Shown piece after piece: positions 5,934 through 13,606 of a stretch of 18,425 bases of DNA. Origin of the DNA: Desulfocicer vacuolatum DSM 3385 (GTDB lineage Bacteria > Desulfobacterota > Desulfobacteria > Desulfobacterales > SURF-7); the NCBI GenBank assembly GCA_945870015.1, contig CAMBQS010000026.1:1-18425 (forward strand), given 5' to 3'. The notes beneath the pieces are model-generated. The model searched no databases, was not told where the DNA came from, and was given only the letters and a program-made list of their open reading frames with translations. Position 1 is the stretch's first letter. Each line of letters starts with the position of its first letter. The translations under genes were made by a program, and so were the position numbers.

Positions 5934-5960
5934 TGGTACCTGGGGCCGGAATTGAACCGG
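5934..5960. other. Predicted attachment-site core at the tRNA 3' end
   Basis: By analogy with other tRNA-targeting integrases, the crossover should lie in the T arm and 3' acceptor strand, which the element duplicates. The exact limits cannot be set without the other end. Confidence 0.45.
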
Positions 5961-6021
5961 CACGACAATAATTGCCGAGGGATTTTAAGTCCCTTGCGTC
6001 TACCTATTCCGCCACCCAGGC
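5934..6021 (-). tRNA. tRNA-Leu (anticodon UAA)
   Basis: Read on the minus strand from 6021, GCCTGGG pairs with CCCAGGT (one G-T), followed by discriminator A and encoded CCA. The anticodon stem AGGGA/TCCCT holds the loop CTTAAAA, giving UAA, which reads UUA and UUG. The T arm is GCCGG TTCAATT CCGGC. A long variable arm, and 88 bases in total, fit a class II tRNA-Leu. The gene is complete, so integration restored the 3' end. Confidence 0.95.
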
Positions 6022-6070
6022 GTTTGAATTGCACAGACTGTATTGCAGTCTCAACCGAAGGGATTTTAGT

Positions 6071-6099
6071 ATATTAAAAAGCATGCATTTGCAAGGCAA
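6071..6099 (-). promoter_or_regulatory. tRNA-Leu promoter
   Basis: Minus-strand TTGCCT (6099-6094), a 17-base spacer and TAATAT (6076-6071) lie about 50 bases upstream of the tRNA 5' end. A small hairpin (AGACTG/CAGTCT, 6035-6051) sits in the leader between promoter and tRNA. An alternative -10 (TATACT) overlaps. Confidence 0.5.
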
Positions 6100-6208
6100 A
6101 ATTTTTTCTGGATATGCACTTTTAGCGTTTGACGCGCTTTGGTGACTAATGTACGATCCAGACCTGTTTTTTGGGCGACAGATATTTTCTATTTATTTCA
6201 GGAGCTGG

Positions 6209-6637
6209 ATGAAAATGGCAGACCGTTTTTTTCATGATATATTTTCAGAAAAAAAATTAGCAGAGTTTTTCCCCCCGGATCGTTCGGATAAGTTTTTTGA
6301 TGCCCTTTACGGGGACGCTGCTGAAGGTGCATATGATATTTCCCTGGTATTTCAGGGTATACAAAACAATTCACTTGCATTTGAATTTCATCTCAGGCAG
6401 CGGCCGGGTAGGTGTCTTGCCTGCAATTTGACCTATGGTCTGCCTACGGTGTTTTCCCGCCATCCTATGATAAATCTGAATGGACTTTTCCGTAAAATTG
6501 CAGAGCTGATCGAAAATAAAGCCACTGCCCTGAAATGGGAAATCGGTGCGACCTCGGAGGTTTCCCCGGCGTTGCATGTTATTCCATTTATGGTTCATCT
6601 TGAGCCGCAACAGGATAAAAAGAATCATAGAAAGTAG
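6209..6637 (+). CDS. Conserved small protein of unknown function upstream of mraZ
   Basis: A 142-residue soluble protein. The most striking part is RQRPGRCLACNLTYGLPTVF (63-82) followed by SRHPMINLNGL, with one CxxC pair (69-72) that could be redox-active or bind a metal with other ligands. From memory, relatives in sulfate-reducing Desulfobacterota are sometimes labelled 'pancreas/duodenum homeobox protein 1', an evident annotation artefact; there is no homeodomain here. The frame opens at 6149, but AGGAG (6200-6204) favours ATG 6209 or the adjacent in-frame ATG 6215. It is on the host side of the tRNA and reads toward mraZ, but about 460 bases and the mraZ promoter separate them, so it is probably its own unit. 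Confidence 0.8.
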   Translation: MKMADRFFHDIFSEKKLAEFFPPDRSDKFFDALYGDAAEGAYDISLVFQGIQNNSLAFEFHLRQRPGRCLACNLTYGLPTVFSRHPMINLNGLFRKIAELIENKATALKWEIGATSEVSPALHVIPFMVHLEPQQDKKNHRK

Positions 6638-6876
6638 CGGGGCTATCGAATTAAAAGTTTATTTTCCTGTGTTTATAAAAACACCCACATTGTTTCATTG
6701 TAAACCGCATTTTGTCTGGTCTTGTTTTGTTTTGACAGACACACCCCACTTCTGACCACCCCTTTTTGGGTTATTTATTTCGAGCTCGGATCAAGACAGA
6801 AGTTTCTTCAAGCGGTTCCTTTCAGACAGCACGTCAGACAATAACATTTTGAAATAATAGTAATTTTAGTTTATGC

Positions 6877-6924
6877 CCGATGGCAGGGATGGGCCTTTCC
6901 CTTTTACAGAGCCATCGGTCTTTT
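6877..6924 (+). terminator. Stem-loop with T-rich tail, possible terminator or structured RNA
   Basis: CCGATGGC (6877-6884) and GCCATCGG (6911-6918) form a perfect 8-bp stem enclosing AGGG/CCCT, then TCTTTT. GCCC at 6875-6878 could instead pair with GGGC at 6891-6894, so two alternative folds exist. It may terminate transcription from the gene ending at 6637. No known riboswitch consensus was recognised. Confidence 0.4.
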
Positions 6925-6940
6925 GGGGATCATGTTTACG

Positions 6941-6960
6941 TATTGAATTAAAATTCAATA
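6941..6960. promoter_or_regulatory. A/T palindrome, 9-bp arms
   Basis: TATTGAATT-AA-AATTCAATA is symmetric with a two-base centre, too tight for a full RNA hairpin but suitable for a dimeric DNA-binding protein. It lies about 160 bases upstream of the mraZ -35 element. Function unknown. Confidence 0.35.
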
Positions 6961-7021
6961 GGTTATTTTAATTTTATCTTTTTGGGGTTCAGCCGGATAG
7001 GGAATGACCATCCTATTTTCA

Positions 7022-7036
7022 TCCACTTTAATCCAC
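7022..7036 (-). promoter_or_regulatory. Inverted MraZ-box-like pair
   Basis: On the minus strand GTGGATTAAAGTGGAT (7036-7021) matches the downstream array GTGGTTCAAAGTGGAT (7141-7156) at 14 of 16 bases, with TGG at the same 10-base spacing. It lies upstream of the promoter in opposite orientation. Binding by MraZ is inferred. Confidence 0.45.
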
Positions 7037-7101
7037 ATATTGTATTTTCCTTTAACTTTCGTTAATTATTTAAAAAATGTTTAATTTTTTAATTTTTTTT
7101 C

Positions 7102-7129
7102 TTGACACTTTTCACAAATAATGTAGATA
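7102..7129 (+). promoter_or_regulatory. mraZ (dcw operon) promoter
   Basis: A consensus TTGACA (7102-7107) is followed after 16 bases by TAGATA (7124-7129); the -10 match is moderate, and GATAAT lies just downstream. This is the best promoter upstream of the whole cluster. Its -35 overlaps a TTG that opens the mraZ frame, which argues against that TTG as a start codon. Confidence 0.55.
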
Positions 7130-7141
7130 AGATAATTATTG

Positions 7142-7166
7142 TGGTTCAAAGTGGATTTGAATGGAG
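7142..7166 (+). promoter_or_regulatory. MraZ operator: three TGG repeats with 10-base period
   Basis: TGG occurs at 7142, 7152 and 7162, exactly one helical turn apart. MraZ of E. coli is known to bind three TGGGN repeats separated by 5 bases, the same period. The third repeat overlaps the mraZ Shine-Dalgarno GGAG (7163-7166). The array lies between promoter and start codon, so autorepression is expected. Confidence 0.75.
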
Positions 7167-7170
7167 ATAT

Positions 7171-7617
7171 ATGTTTCGAGGGAGTTCTTTCCATACAATT
7201 GATCCAAAAGGAAGGCTGATCATTCCTGCCAGGTTCCGTGATGTTCTGAAAACTGGCGGTGGTGATGGCGTCATGCTGTCACGAATGGATTCAAGCCTTT
7301 TCGCCTATACCTTTGAAGAATGGAAAAAAATTGAGGATAAAATTCTTTCGCTGGCTGAGAAAAGTGAGGCCATGCGCCGTTTTAGAAGGGTTTTTATCGG
7401 TGGAGCCTTTGAACTGGGTTGTGACAAGCAGGGTCGCATCCTGATTCCACCAACATTAAGGCAGTATGCAGGAGTCAAAAAGGAAGTCGTGCTGGTCGGA
7501 GTTTTGGATCATTTTGAGATTTGGGATCGAGATAATTGGGAAGCGGAAAACCTGAAGATGGAAGAAAATATTATGGAGGAGGGTGTTCGAAACGAGATTT
7601 CGAAGTTAGGATTATAA
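7171..7617 (+). CDS. mraZ: Transcriptional regulator MraZ
   Basis: DNA-binding regulator of the dcw cluster, 148 residues, with two AbrB-like half-domains: DPKGRLIIPARFR (11-23) and DKQGRILIPPTLR (85-97). MraZ proteins form ring-shaped oligomers and bind repeated boxes upstream of their own gene; such boxes are present at 7142-7164. ATG 7171 gives the family's standard N-terminus (MFRGSSFHTID) and has GGAG at 7163-7166; the frame extends to a TTG at 7102, but that lies in the promoter. It is the first gene of the cluster and is followed by rsmH after 4 bases. Confidence 0.96.
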   Translation: MFRGSSFHTIDPKGRLIIPARFRDVLKTGGGDGVMLSRMDSSLFAYTFEEWKKIEDKILSLAEKSEAMRRFRRVFIGGAFELGCDKQGRILIPPTLRQYAGVKKEVVLVGVLDHFEIWDRDNWEAENLKMEENIMEEGVRNEISKLGL

Positions 7618-7621
7618 TCTT

Positions 7622-8563
7622 ATGCCCTATCGCCATATATCGGTTATGCCTGATGAGGTCATCCATATGCTCAACTGCCAACCAGGGAAAATATATGTGG
7701 ATGGAACGCTGGGCGGGGCTGGTCATGCAGCCTTGATTCTTGAAAAAATCCAGCCGGGTGGAAGGCTTATCGGAATCGATCAGGATATGGACGCGATTCA
7801 GAATGCAATTCAAATTCTGAACCATGAAAAACAGCAAGTCGATTTGTTCCATGATAATTATATCAATTTGAAGGATATTCTTTTTCAACTCAAAATCAAT
7901 GCCGTGGACGGAATCCTGTTGGATCTGGGACTTTCTCTCAATCAACTGGAAAACAGCGGGAGAGGTTTCAGCTTCATGAGGGATGAGCCGCTGGATATGA
8001 GAATGAATGTAAAATCAAAAAGTACCGCGGAAGATATTGTAAACAGCTATGATGAGAAATCTCTGGCCTCTCTTTTCTGGGAAAAAGGGGACGAGCGGTA
8101 TGCGCGATCGATTGCAAAAAGAATCGTTTTGAAGAGAAAGAAGGAGAGAATCCGTACCAGTAAACAACTGGCAGACACAATATGCGAGGTGGTTCCTTCT
8201 CAGAAGAAACAGGATAAGAAGCGGATTCATCCTGCAACAAAATCGTTTATGGCATTGCGGATCGAGGTGAATCATGAGCTGGATGTGCTGGAAGATTTTC
8301 TGGAAACAGCCGTTGACCTGTTGAGTCCAAAAGGACGTCTTTGCATACTCTCCTTTCACTCGCTTGAAGATCGAATTGTTAAACATTCATTTCGAAGCAT
8401 GGACAAGGGGTGTGTCTGTCCATCCGATTTTCCGCAATGTGTGTGTGGTAAAAAGAAAAAGGTGAATATTCTGACCCGGAAAGCACAAAAACCTTCTGAT
8501 CTGGAAAAGATGGTAAATCCCATGTCCCGTAGTACCAGACTTCGGGCAGTTGAAAGAATATAA
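7622..8563 (+). CDS. rsmH: 16S rRNA (cytosine-1402 N4) methyltransferase RsmH
   Basis: SAM-dependent methylase of C1402 in the ribosomal decoding centre, also called MraW; 313 residues, normal for the family. Visible signatures: the SAM loop DGTLGGAGHA (27-36), GIDQD (51-55), LLDLGLS (99-105), GRGFSFMRDEPLDMRM (113-128), PATKSFMALRIEVNHEL, and SFHSLEDRIVK. Near the C-terminus a Cys-containing stretch (CVCPSDFPQCVCGKKKKV) precedes TRKAQKP and the conserved NPMSRSTRLRAVER end. The usual LGVSSPQ segment reads LGLSLNQ here. It starts 4 bases after mraZ, so translation is probably coupled to it. Confidence 0.97.
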   Translation: MPYRHISVMPDEVIHMLNCQPGKIYVDGTLGGAGHAALILEKIQPGGRLIGIDQDMDAIQNAIQILNHEKQQVDLFHDNYINLKDILFQLKINAVDGILLDLGLSLNQLENSGRGFSFMRDEPLDMRMNVKSKSTAEDIVNSYDEKSLASLFWEKGDERYARSIAKRIVLKRKKERIRTSKQLADTICEVVPSQKKQDKKRIHPATKSFMALRIEVNHELDVLEDFLETAVDLLSPKGRLCILSFHSLEDRIVKHSFRSMDKGCVCPSDFPQCVCGKKKKVNILTRKAQKPSDLEKMVNPMSRSTRLRAVERI

Positions 8564-8596
8564 TATGCCGGACATGTTCAATATGGAAGCAGTACG

Positions 8597-8890
8597 ATGA
8601 AAAAAAGCAAAAAAAGATTTCGTTCCCCTATTCCTGTCGGTATCGGCGTGTTCTTGCTGCTGATCCTGATGGGGGAGCTGCTTTCTTATACCTGGTGCCG
8701 AGTTCAATGTGTTCGTACCGGATACAAAATAACAGAAGAAAAAAAAAGAAACAAAGAATTGATCAATCTTCAGAAAAATTTACAGGTTGAATTGGCCGGT
8801 CTGAAATCTCCGGACCGGATTGGGAGAATTGCCAGAGAACGGCTTGGGCTGATCATTCCAGAACCAAAACAGATAATTGTAATCCCATGA
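8597..8890 (+). CDS. ftsL: Cell division protein FtsL
   Basis: A 97-residue single-pass inner-membrane protein: basic cytoplasmic N-terminus, one membrane segment at about residues 12-32, then a helical, probably coiled-coil, periplasmic part ending with RIARERLGLIIPEPKQIIVI, the usual FtsL/DivIC C-terminal pattern. In other bacteria FtsL joins FtsB and FtsQ to activate the FtsW-FtsI synthase. Sequence conservation in this family is low, so the call rests on size, topology, the ERLGL motif and position between rsmH and ftsI. GGAAG at 8585-8589 supports the start. Its stop overlaps the ftsI start by 4 bases. Confidence 0.88.
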   Translation: MKKSKKRFRSPIPVGIGVFLLLILMGELLSYTWCRVQCVRTGYKITEEKKRNKELINLQKNLQVELAGLKSPDRIGRIARERLGLIIPEPKQIIVIP

Positions 8891-10638
8891 AAAAAAAAGA
8901 AAAGAAAAATATTCAAACGCGCATCATCATAATTGGTATATTTTTCAGTTTGTTATTTTCGGCTGTTATTGTAAGGGCGGTTCATCTTCATGTTTTTAAA
9001 GGCTCCTGGTTATCTGAAAAGGCCGAGGGACAGTATAAAAGATCATTGACTGCTACCGGAAGGCGTGGGACGATTTTTGATGCAAAGCATCGGGAAATGG
9101 CAGTCAGTATTGATGTAACGTCCATCGCCGGATTTCCGAGGAGTATTCAAAAACCTTCTAAAACAGCCAAAACCCTTGGCACCATTCTTGGAATCAATCA
9201 TAAACAGCTCATAAAAAAATTATCATCCAAAAGTCCATTTGTCTGGGTGAAGCGTTATGCCACACCGAAAGAAGTTCAGTTGATAAAAGCAGCCAATCTG
9301 GAAGGGATCGGATTTCTCTCCGAGAACAGCCGTGTTTATCCCAACCGCTCTCTTGGATCGCAGGTACTGGGGTTTTCCGGAATTGATGGCCATGGTCTTG
9401 AAGGACTTGAGTTTTATTATAACCACTACCTGAAAGGTGCAACAGCAAAGCAGACAGTGATTCAGGACGCTCTTGGACGCAGATTCCGGGAGGAGAAAAA
9501 GATTCTTGCTGAATATAACGGCAATAATATCATTCTTACGATTGACAAGGCAATTCAGTATATCACTGAGTACTCACTGGATGAAGCGGTACAGAATTTT
9601 TCCGGGAAATCCGGAATTGCCGTAGTAATGGAACCTTCCACCGGGGCTATACTGGCGCTTGCGCATTCTCCCCGATTTAATCCCAATACCTATCAGGAGT
9701 CCAGCCGCGGCCGATGGAGAAACAGAGCGATAACCGACCCATTTGAACCCGGGTCAACCATGAAAATTTTTCTGGCATCCGCAGCTCTTGAAAGCGGTTA
9801 TTGTACGCCCAACACGATTTTCTATTGTGAAGAAGGACGCTACAAGGTGGGCCGGAATACCATTCATGATACACACCCTTACGGATGGCTAACTCTTCAG
9901 GAAATCGTCAAGGTTTCAAGCAATATCGGTTCCGTGAAAGTGGGGGAAAGAATCGGAAAAGATCAATTGTATAATATGCTGAAAAAGTTTGGATTTGGTG
10001 AAAAAACCGGGATCGACTGCCCAGGGGAAACCACCGGTTTATTGACTCCATATTCCCGGTGGTCGAAAATCGATTTTGGAACGATTTCTTTTGGCCAGGG
10101 GCTTTCGGTTTCCGCAATTCAGTTGATCACTGCGGTTTCGGCGATTGCCAATGATGGTGTCCTGATGAAACCGCACATTGTCAAGGCAGTCATCGATGGA
10201 AATGGGCGACTGGTAGAAAATTTCCAGCCAAAAAAAATAAGGTCCGTAATTTCACTTGAAACCGCACGAACGATTAAGAGAATCATGCAGGAAGTTACGA
10301 CGGAAGGCGGCACAGGTACAGGCGCTGCCATGGATGGATATTCCGTCTGCGGAAAGACCGGAACAGCGCAGAAAGTAGGTAAATCCGGTGGATATGCAGG
10401 AAGCGGTTATGTTGCTTCTTTTATCGGGTTTGCACCGGCCGAAGATCCAAAATTGGCGATTCTTGTGATTGTAGATGAACCCCAGGAACAACATTACGGC
10501 GGGATCGTAGCCGCTCCATCATTCAAGCGAATTGCGTATGAGACGCTGAATTATCTGAATGTCCCTCCGCGTCAGGTCAAGTCGGTCGTAAGTTTCGAAA
10601 AGCCAACGACTTTCCGAAATAAAGGAGCAAACGGATGA
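8887..10638 (+). CDS. ftsI: Septal peptidoglycan transpeptidase FtsI (PBP3)
   Basis: Class B penicillin-binding protein, 583 residues, that crosslinks peptidoglycan at the septum with FtsW. One membrane anchor (about residues 12-32) is followed by the pedestal domain, which starts with RRGTIFDAKHREMAVS. The transpeptidase domain has all three active-site motifs: S290-T-M-K293, S344-S-N346 and K490-T-G492. No PASTA repeats follow, unlike many Gram-positive and SpoVD-type homologues; the protein ends soon after the catalytic domain. It overlaps ftsL and murE by 4 bases each, which ties anchor, synthase and precursor enzyme expression together. Confidence 0.96.
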   Translation: MKKKEKKNIQTRIIIIGIFFSLLFSAVIVRAVHLHVFKGSWLSEKAEGQYKRSLTATGRRGTIFDAKHREMAVSIDVTSIAGFPRSIQKPSKTAKTLGTILGINHKQLIKKLSSKSPFVWVKRYATPKEVQLIKAANLEGIGFLSENSRVYPNRSLGSQVLGFSGIDGHGLEGLEFYYNHYLKGATAKQTVIQDALGRRFREEKKILAEYNGNNIILTIDKAIQYITEYSLDEAVQNFSGKSGIAVVMEPSTGAILALAHSPRFNPNTYQESSRGRWRNRAITDPFEPGSTMKIFLASAALESGYCTPNTIFYCEEGRYKVGRNTIHDTHPYGWLTLQEIVKVSSNIGSVKVGERIGKDQLYNMLKKFGFGEKTGIDCPGETTGLLTPYSRWSKIDFGTISFGQGLSVSAIQLITAVSAIANDGVLMKPHIVKAVIDGNGRLVENFQPKKIRSVISLETARTIKRIMQEVTTEGGTGTGAAMDGYSVCGKTGTAQKVGKSGGYAGSGYVASFIGFAPAEDPKLAILVIVDEPQEQHYGGIVAAPSFKRIAYETLNYLNVPPRQVKSVVSFEKPTTFRNKGANG

Positions 10639-12167
10639 AATTGTCTGAACTCCTGAAAGCCGTTCATATAAAAGCGGAAAATGAAATCAGGAGAACAGTT
10701 GATCCGGAAATTGTTTCCATGCATTACCGTGCCGACACAGTGTTGCCAGGGGGATTATTTGTGGCGATTCCCGGTTTATCAGCAGACGGACATGACTTTA
10801 TCGATCAGGCGATGGATCGCGGTGCATGCGCAGTAATTGTTCAGAAAGCTGTTAGAAAAGAAGGGATTTTTATACAGGTAGAAGATTCCCGAAAAGCCTT
10901 GTCTGCTCTGGCGGCAAGATTTTATTCCCACCCTTCCGACAAAATGACCATGATCGGGATCACCGGGACAAACGGTAAGACAACAACTTCTTATCTTATC
11001 GAGAGCATGCTGAATGTTTCTGCTGTTCCGTGCGGTGTCATCGGAACGATCAACTATCGATATGGAGATAAAAGTTTTGATAATCCAATGACCACACCGG
11101 AATCAATGGATCTTCATAGAATTCTTTCCGAAATGGTCGATAATGGCGTAAGCCATGTGGTTATGGAAACATCTTCCCACGCAATCGATCTGAACCGGAT
11201 CAGTGATATATTTTTTCGCGTAGGAATTTTTACCAATCTGAGCCAAGACCATCTGGATTACCATGTGGATATGGATTCTTACTGGGCATGCAAAAAGCGA
11301 TTTTTTACGGAAAGCCTGGATACAAGACAAAAAATAGATCCGGCAATAGCAGTGATTAATTGTTTTCATGAGAAAGGAGAAGAACTCCGATCTCTTCTTG
11401 AAGCGGGGAAAAAAAGGCCAAGAATAATTACAATCGGACTGACGGAAAATCATGATATTCAGGTAGAGAAATCCAACATCACTCTTTCCGGAATCACCGC
11501 TTCAATCAAGACCCCCATAGGAAATATGGAATTCAGCTCGCCCCTTGCCGGCCAGTTTAATTTGGAAAACATTTTATGTGCAATTGGATCTGGCTGCGGT
11601 CTGGGGTTAACCATTTCCGATATGAAAAAGGGAATAGAGTCATTCGCAAGTGTTCCGGGAAGGCTCGAACCTGTTATCAATCGATCCGGACGGTATGTAT
11701 TTGTGGATTATGCCCATACACCGGATGCCCTCGAAAAAGTCCTGTCCGCGTTACGATCTCTGACAACCGGCAGATTGATTTGCATTTTTGGATGCGGCGG
11801 TGATCGCGATCGATCCAAACGCCCGATAATGGGTAGTATTGCCGGAAAATTATCTGATCTGTGCATTATCACATCTGATAATCCGAGAACCGAAGACAAG
11901 ATGGCCATCATTCAGGAAATTCTGGAAGGTATTCGTCCGGTAAAAACCCAGGTAAAGGAGGATGCCGCAGCTCCTTTTGAGGGATATATGATTGAACCGG
12001 ATCGGAAATCCGCCATTCAAAAGGGGATTGATGCATCTCTTCCGGGTGACACAATCCTGATTGCTGGAAAAGGACATGAAACATACCAGATTATCGGAAA
12101 GGAAAAGACCCCTTTTGATGACCGGATTGAGGCGGAAAACATGCTGAAGGGAGTGGAAATGCGATGA
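10635..12167 (+). CDS. murE: UDP-MurNAc-tripeptide synthetase MurE (meso-DAP adding)
   Basis: Cytoplasmic ATP-dependent ligase adding the third amino acid to UDP-MurNAc-L-Ala-D-Glu; 510 residues. The ATP loop is GTNGKTT (111-117, K115). HVDMDSYWACKKRFF carries the lysine region usually carbamylated. DNPR at 415-418 is the signature of enzymes using meso-diaminopimelate rather than lysine, which implies a DAP-type wall. The closing GKGHETYQI motif is also present. Overlaps of 4 bases with ftsI and murF place it firmly in the coupled chain. Confidence 0.97.
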   Translation: MKLSELLKAVHIKAENEIRRTVDPEIVSMHYRADTVLPGGLFVAIPGLSADGHDFIDQAMDRGACAVIVQKAVRKEGIFIQVEDSRKALSALAARFYSHPSDKMTMIGITGTNGKTTTSYLIESMLNVSAVPCGVIGTINYRYGDKSFDNPMTTPESMDLHRILSEMVDNGVSHVVMETSSHAIDLNRISDIFFRVGIFTNLSQDHLDYHVDMDSYWACKKRFFTESLDTRQKIDPAIAVINCFHEKGEELRSLLEAGKKRPRIITIGLTENHDIQVEKSNITLSGITASIKTPIGNMEFSSPLAGQFNLENILCAIGSGCGLGLTISDMKKGIESFASVPGRLEPVINRSGRYVFVDYAHTPDALEKVLSALRSLTTGRLICIFGCGGDRDRSKRPIMGSIAGKLSDLCIITSDNPRTEDKMAIIQEILEGIRPVKTQVKEDAAAPFEGYMIEPDRKSAIQKGIDASLPGDTILIAGKGHETYQIIGKEKTPFDDRIEAENMLKGVEMR

Positions 12168-13606
12168 TACACCCGATCCCTTTTTCAGTTCATGATCTTC
12201 TTGCTGCAACAGATGGAGAATGGCTGTGCGGTAATCGGGATGATGTTTTTTCCGGTGTTTCAATCGATTCCAGAAATATCCGGAAGGATGATTTGTTTGT
12301 TGCAATCATAGGCGGTTCTCATGATGGGCATTCTTTTGTTCCGGAAGTTCTGAGCAAGGGTGTGAATGGTCTGATCGTGGATAAAAACCATAAAAATGAA
12401 GTTCTTTCCTCCGGCAGGTTGAACAGAAATGTATCATGTATTGCTGTGGAGGATACCACAAAAGCACTTGGAGATCTGGCTTTATTTCAACGGAAACGAG
12501 TGGGTGTAACAGTTACAGCAATCACCGGGTCCAGTGGCAAGACAACGACCCGGAACATGATATCACGGGTAGTAGAACAAAAATATGCAGCATTATCAAC
12601 CATTGGAAACTACAATAACGAGATCGGCCTTCCGTTAACCCTTTTGAGGCTGGGAAAAGGCCATGAACAGGCAGTTGTTGAGATTGGGATGAACCATGCC
12701 GGTGAAATTACCAGACTTGCAAAAATTTGCCAGCCGGATATCGGGGTGATTACCAATATCGGACATGCGCATCTAGAAGGGGTTGGCTCCATAGAAGGAG
12801 TGATGAACGCAAAAGGAGAACTTCTGGCAGAAATTCAGCCGGGAGGAATTGCGATTTTAAATGCAGATGATCCACGTATTGTAAAATTATCGGAAAGAAG
12901 AAAAGAACCTATCCTTTTTTATGGTTTTTCAGAAAAAGCCGATATTCGGGGAATGGCATCTCGTGTATCTGAAAATAAAACAGTTTTTTCAATTCGCTTT
13001 CCGGAATCAGATATTGATGTTGCGTTGAATACCTGCGGGGACTTTAATGTTTCGAACGCACTTTGTGCTGCCGCTGTCGGTTACTCCCTTGGAATAAGCA
13101 ATGAAGAAATACGGTTAGGAATTGAGGCATTCCAGCCCATTAAAGGCAGAATGAATATCGTATCCACTCAAAGCGGGATAACGATTATTGATGATACCTA
13201 TAATGCAAATCCGGATTCAGTGAAATGCGCAATTGCGGCTTTTCGATCTCTTCGAAAGGGAAGCAGGGGAATTTTTGTCTTCGGAGATATGTTTGAGCTG
13301 GGGGAACATTCTCAGAAACTCCATCAGGAGATTGGTGAAATTGCTGCGGAATCTGGAATCACAAGTTTATATCTAACCGGTAACCATGCTGAAACCGTTG
13401 CAAAGGGGGCAAAAGGAAAACAGATGAACGAAAAGCAGATTTTTATTGGTGGAGCAGACGACATCATTTTGCAGTTGAAAAGAAATCTGATTTCAGGTGA
13501 CTGGTTACTGGTGAAGGGTTCAAGGGCAATGAAAATGGAAAGAATCATTGAAGGACTCAAGGATGCGGTAATCAAAACAAAAGGATCGGTTAAAAAAGAA
13601 CAATGA
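12164..13606 (+). CDS. murF: UDP-MurNAc-tripeptide:D-Ala-D-Ala ligase MurF
   Basis: Cytoplasmic ligase that completes the pentapeptide by adding D-Ala-D-Ala; 480 residues. Visible are the N-terminal substrate domain (GVSIDSRNIRKDDLFVAI), ATP loop ITGSSGKTTT with K126, the TIGNYNNEIGLPLTLL segment, EIGMNHAGEI, and DDTYNANPDS in the C-terminal domain, all typical of MurF rather than MurE or MurC. It overlaps murE and mraY by 4 bases each. Confidence 0.97.
   Translation: MIHPIPFSVHDLLAATDGEWLCGNRDDVFSGVSIDSRNIRKDDLFVAIIGGSHDGHSFVPEVLSKGVNGLIVDKNHKNEVLSSGRLNRNVSCIAVEDTTKALGDLALFQRKRVGVTVTAITGSSGKTTTRNMISRVVEQKYAALSTIGNYNNEIGLPLTLLRLGKGHEQAVVEIGMNHAGEITRLAKICQPDIGVITNIGHAHLEGVGSIEGVMNAKGELLAEIQPGGIAILNADDPRIVKLSERRKEPILFYGFSEKADIRGMASRVSENKTVFSIRFPESDIDVALNTCGDFNVSNALCAAAVGYSLGISNEEIRLGIEAFQPIKGRMNIVSTQSGITIIDDTYNANPDSVKCAIAAFRSLRKGSRGIFVFGDMFELGEHSQKLHQEIGEIAAESGITSLYLTGNHAETVAKGAKGKQMNEKQIFIGGADDIILQLKRNLISGDWLLVKGSRAMKMERIIEGLKDAVIKTKGSVKKEQ

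Larger units (their letters stand above)
6638..7101. other. Intergenic region before mraZ with several structured elements
   Basis: No gene is supported. It contains small hairpins GTGTTT/AAACAC (6669-6684) and TGTCTG/CAGACA (6713-6741), a direct repeat TCAGACA (6822-6828 and 6834-6840), a larger stem-loop (6877-6918), an A/T palindrome (6941-6960), an inverted copy of the MraZ box pattern (7022-7036) and an A/T-rich tract just upstream of the -35 element. A short RNA gene is possible around 6870-6930. Confidence 0.6.

Noticed and set aside
6546..6755. 69-codon plus-strand ORF overlapping the end of the 6209-6637 gene
   Set aside because: Out of frame with a well-supported gene, no good RBS, and unremarkable composition.
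7102..7170. Longer MraZ from the TTG at 7102
   Set aside because: That TTG is part of the TTGACA -35 box; the family starts at MFRG, position 7171.
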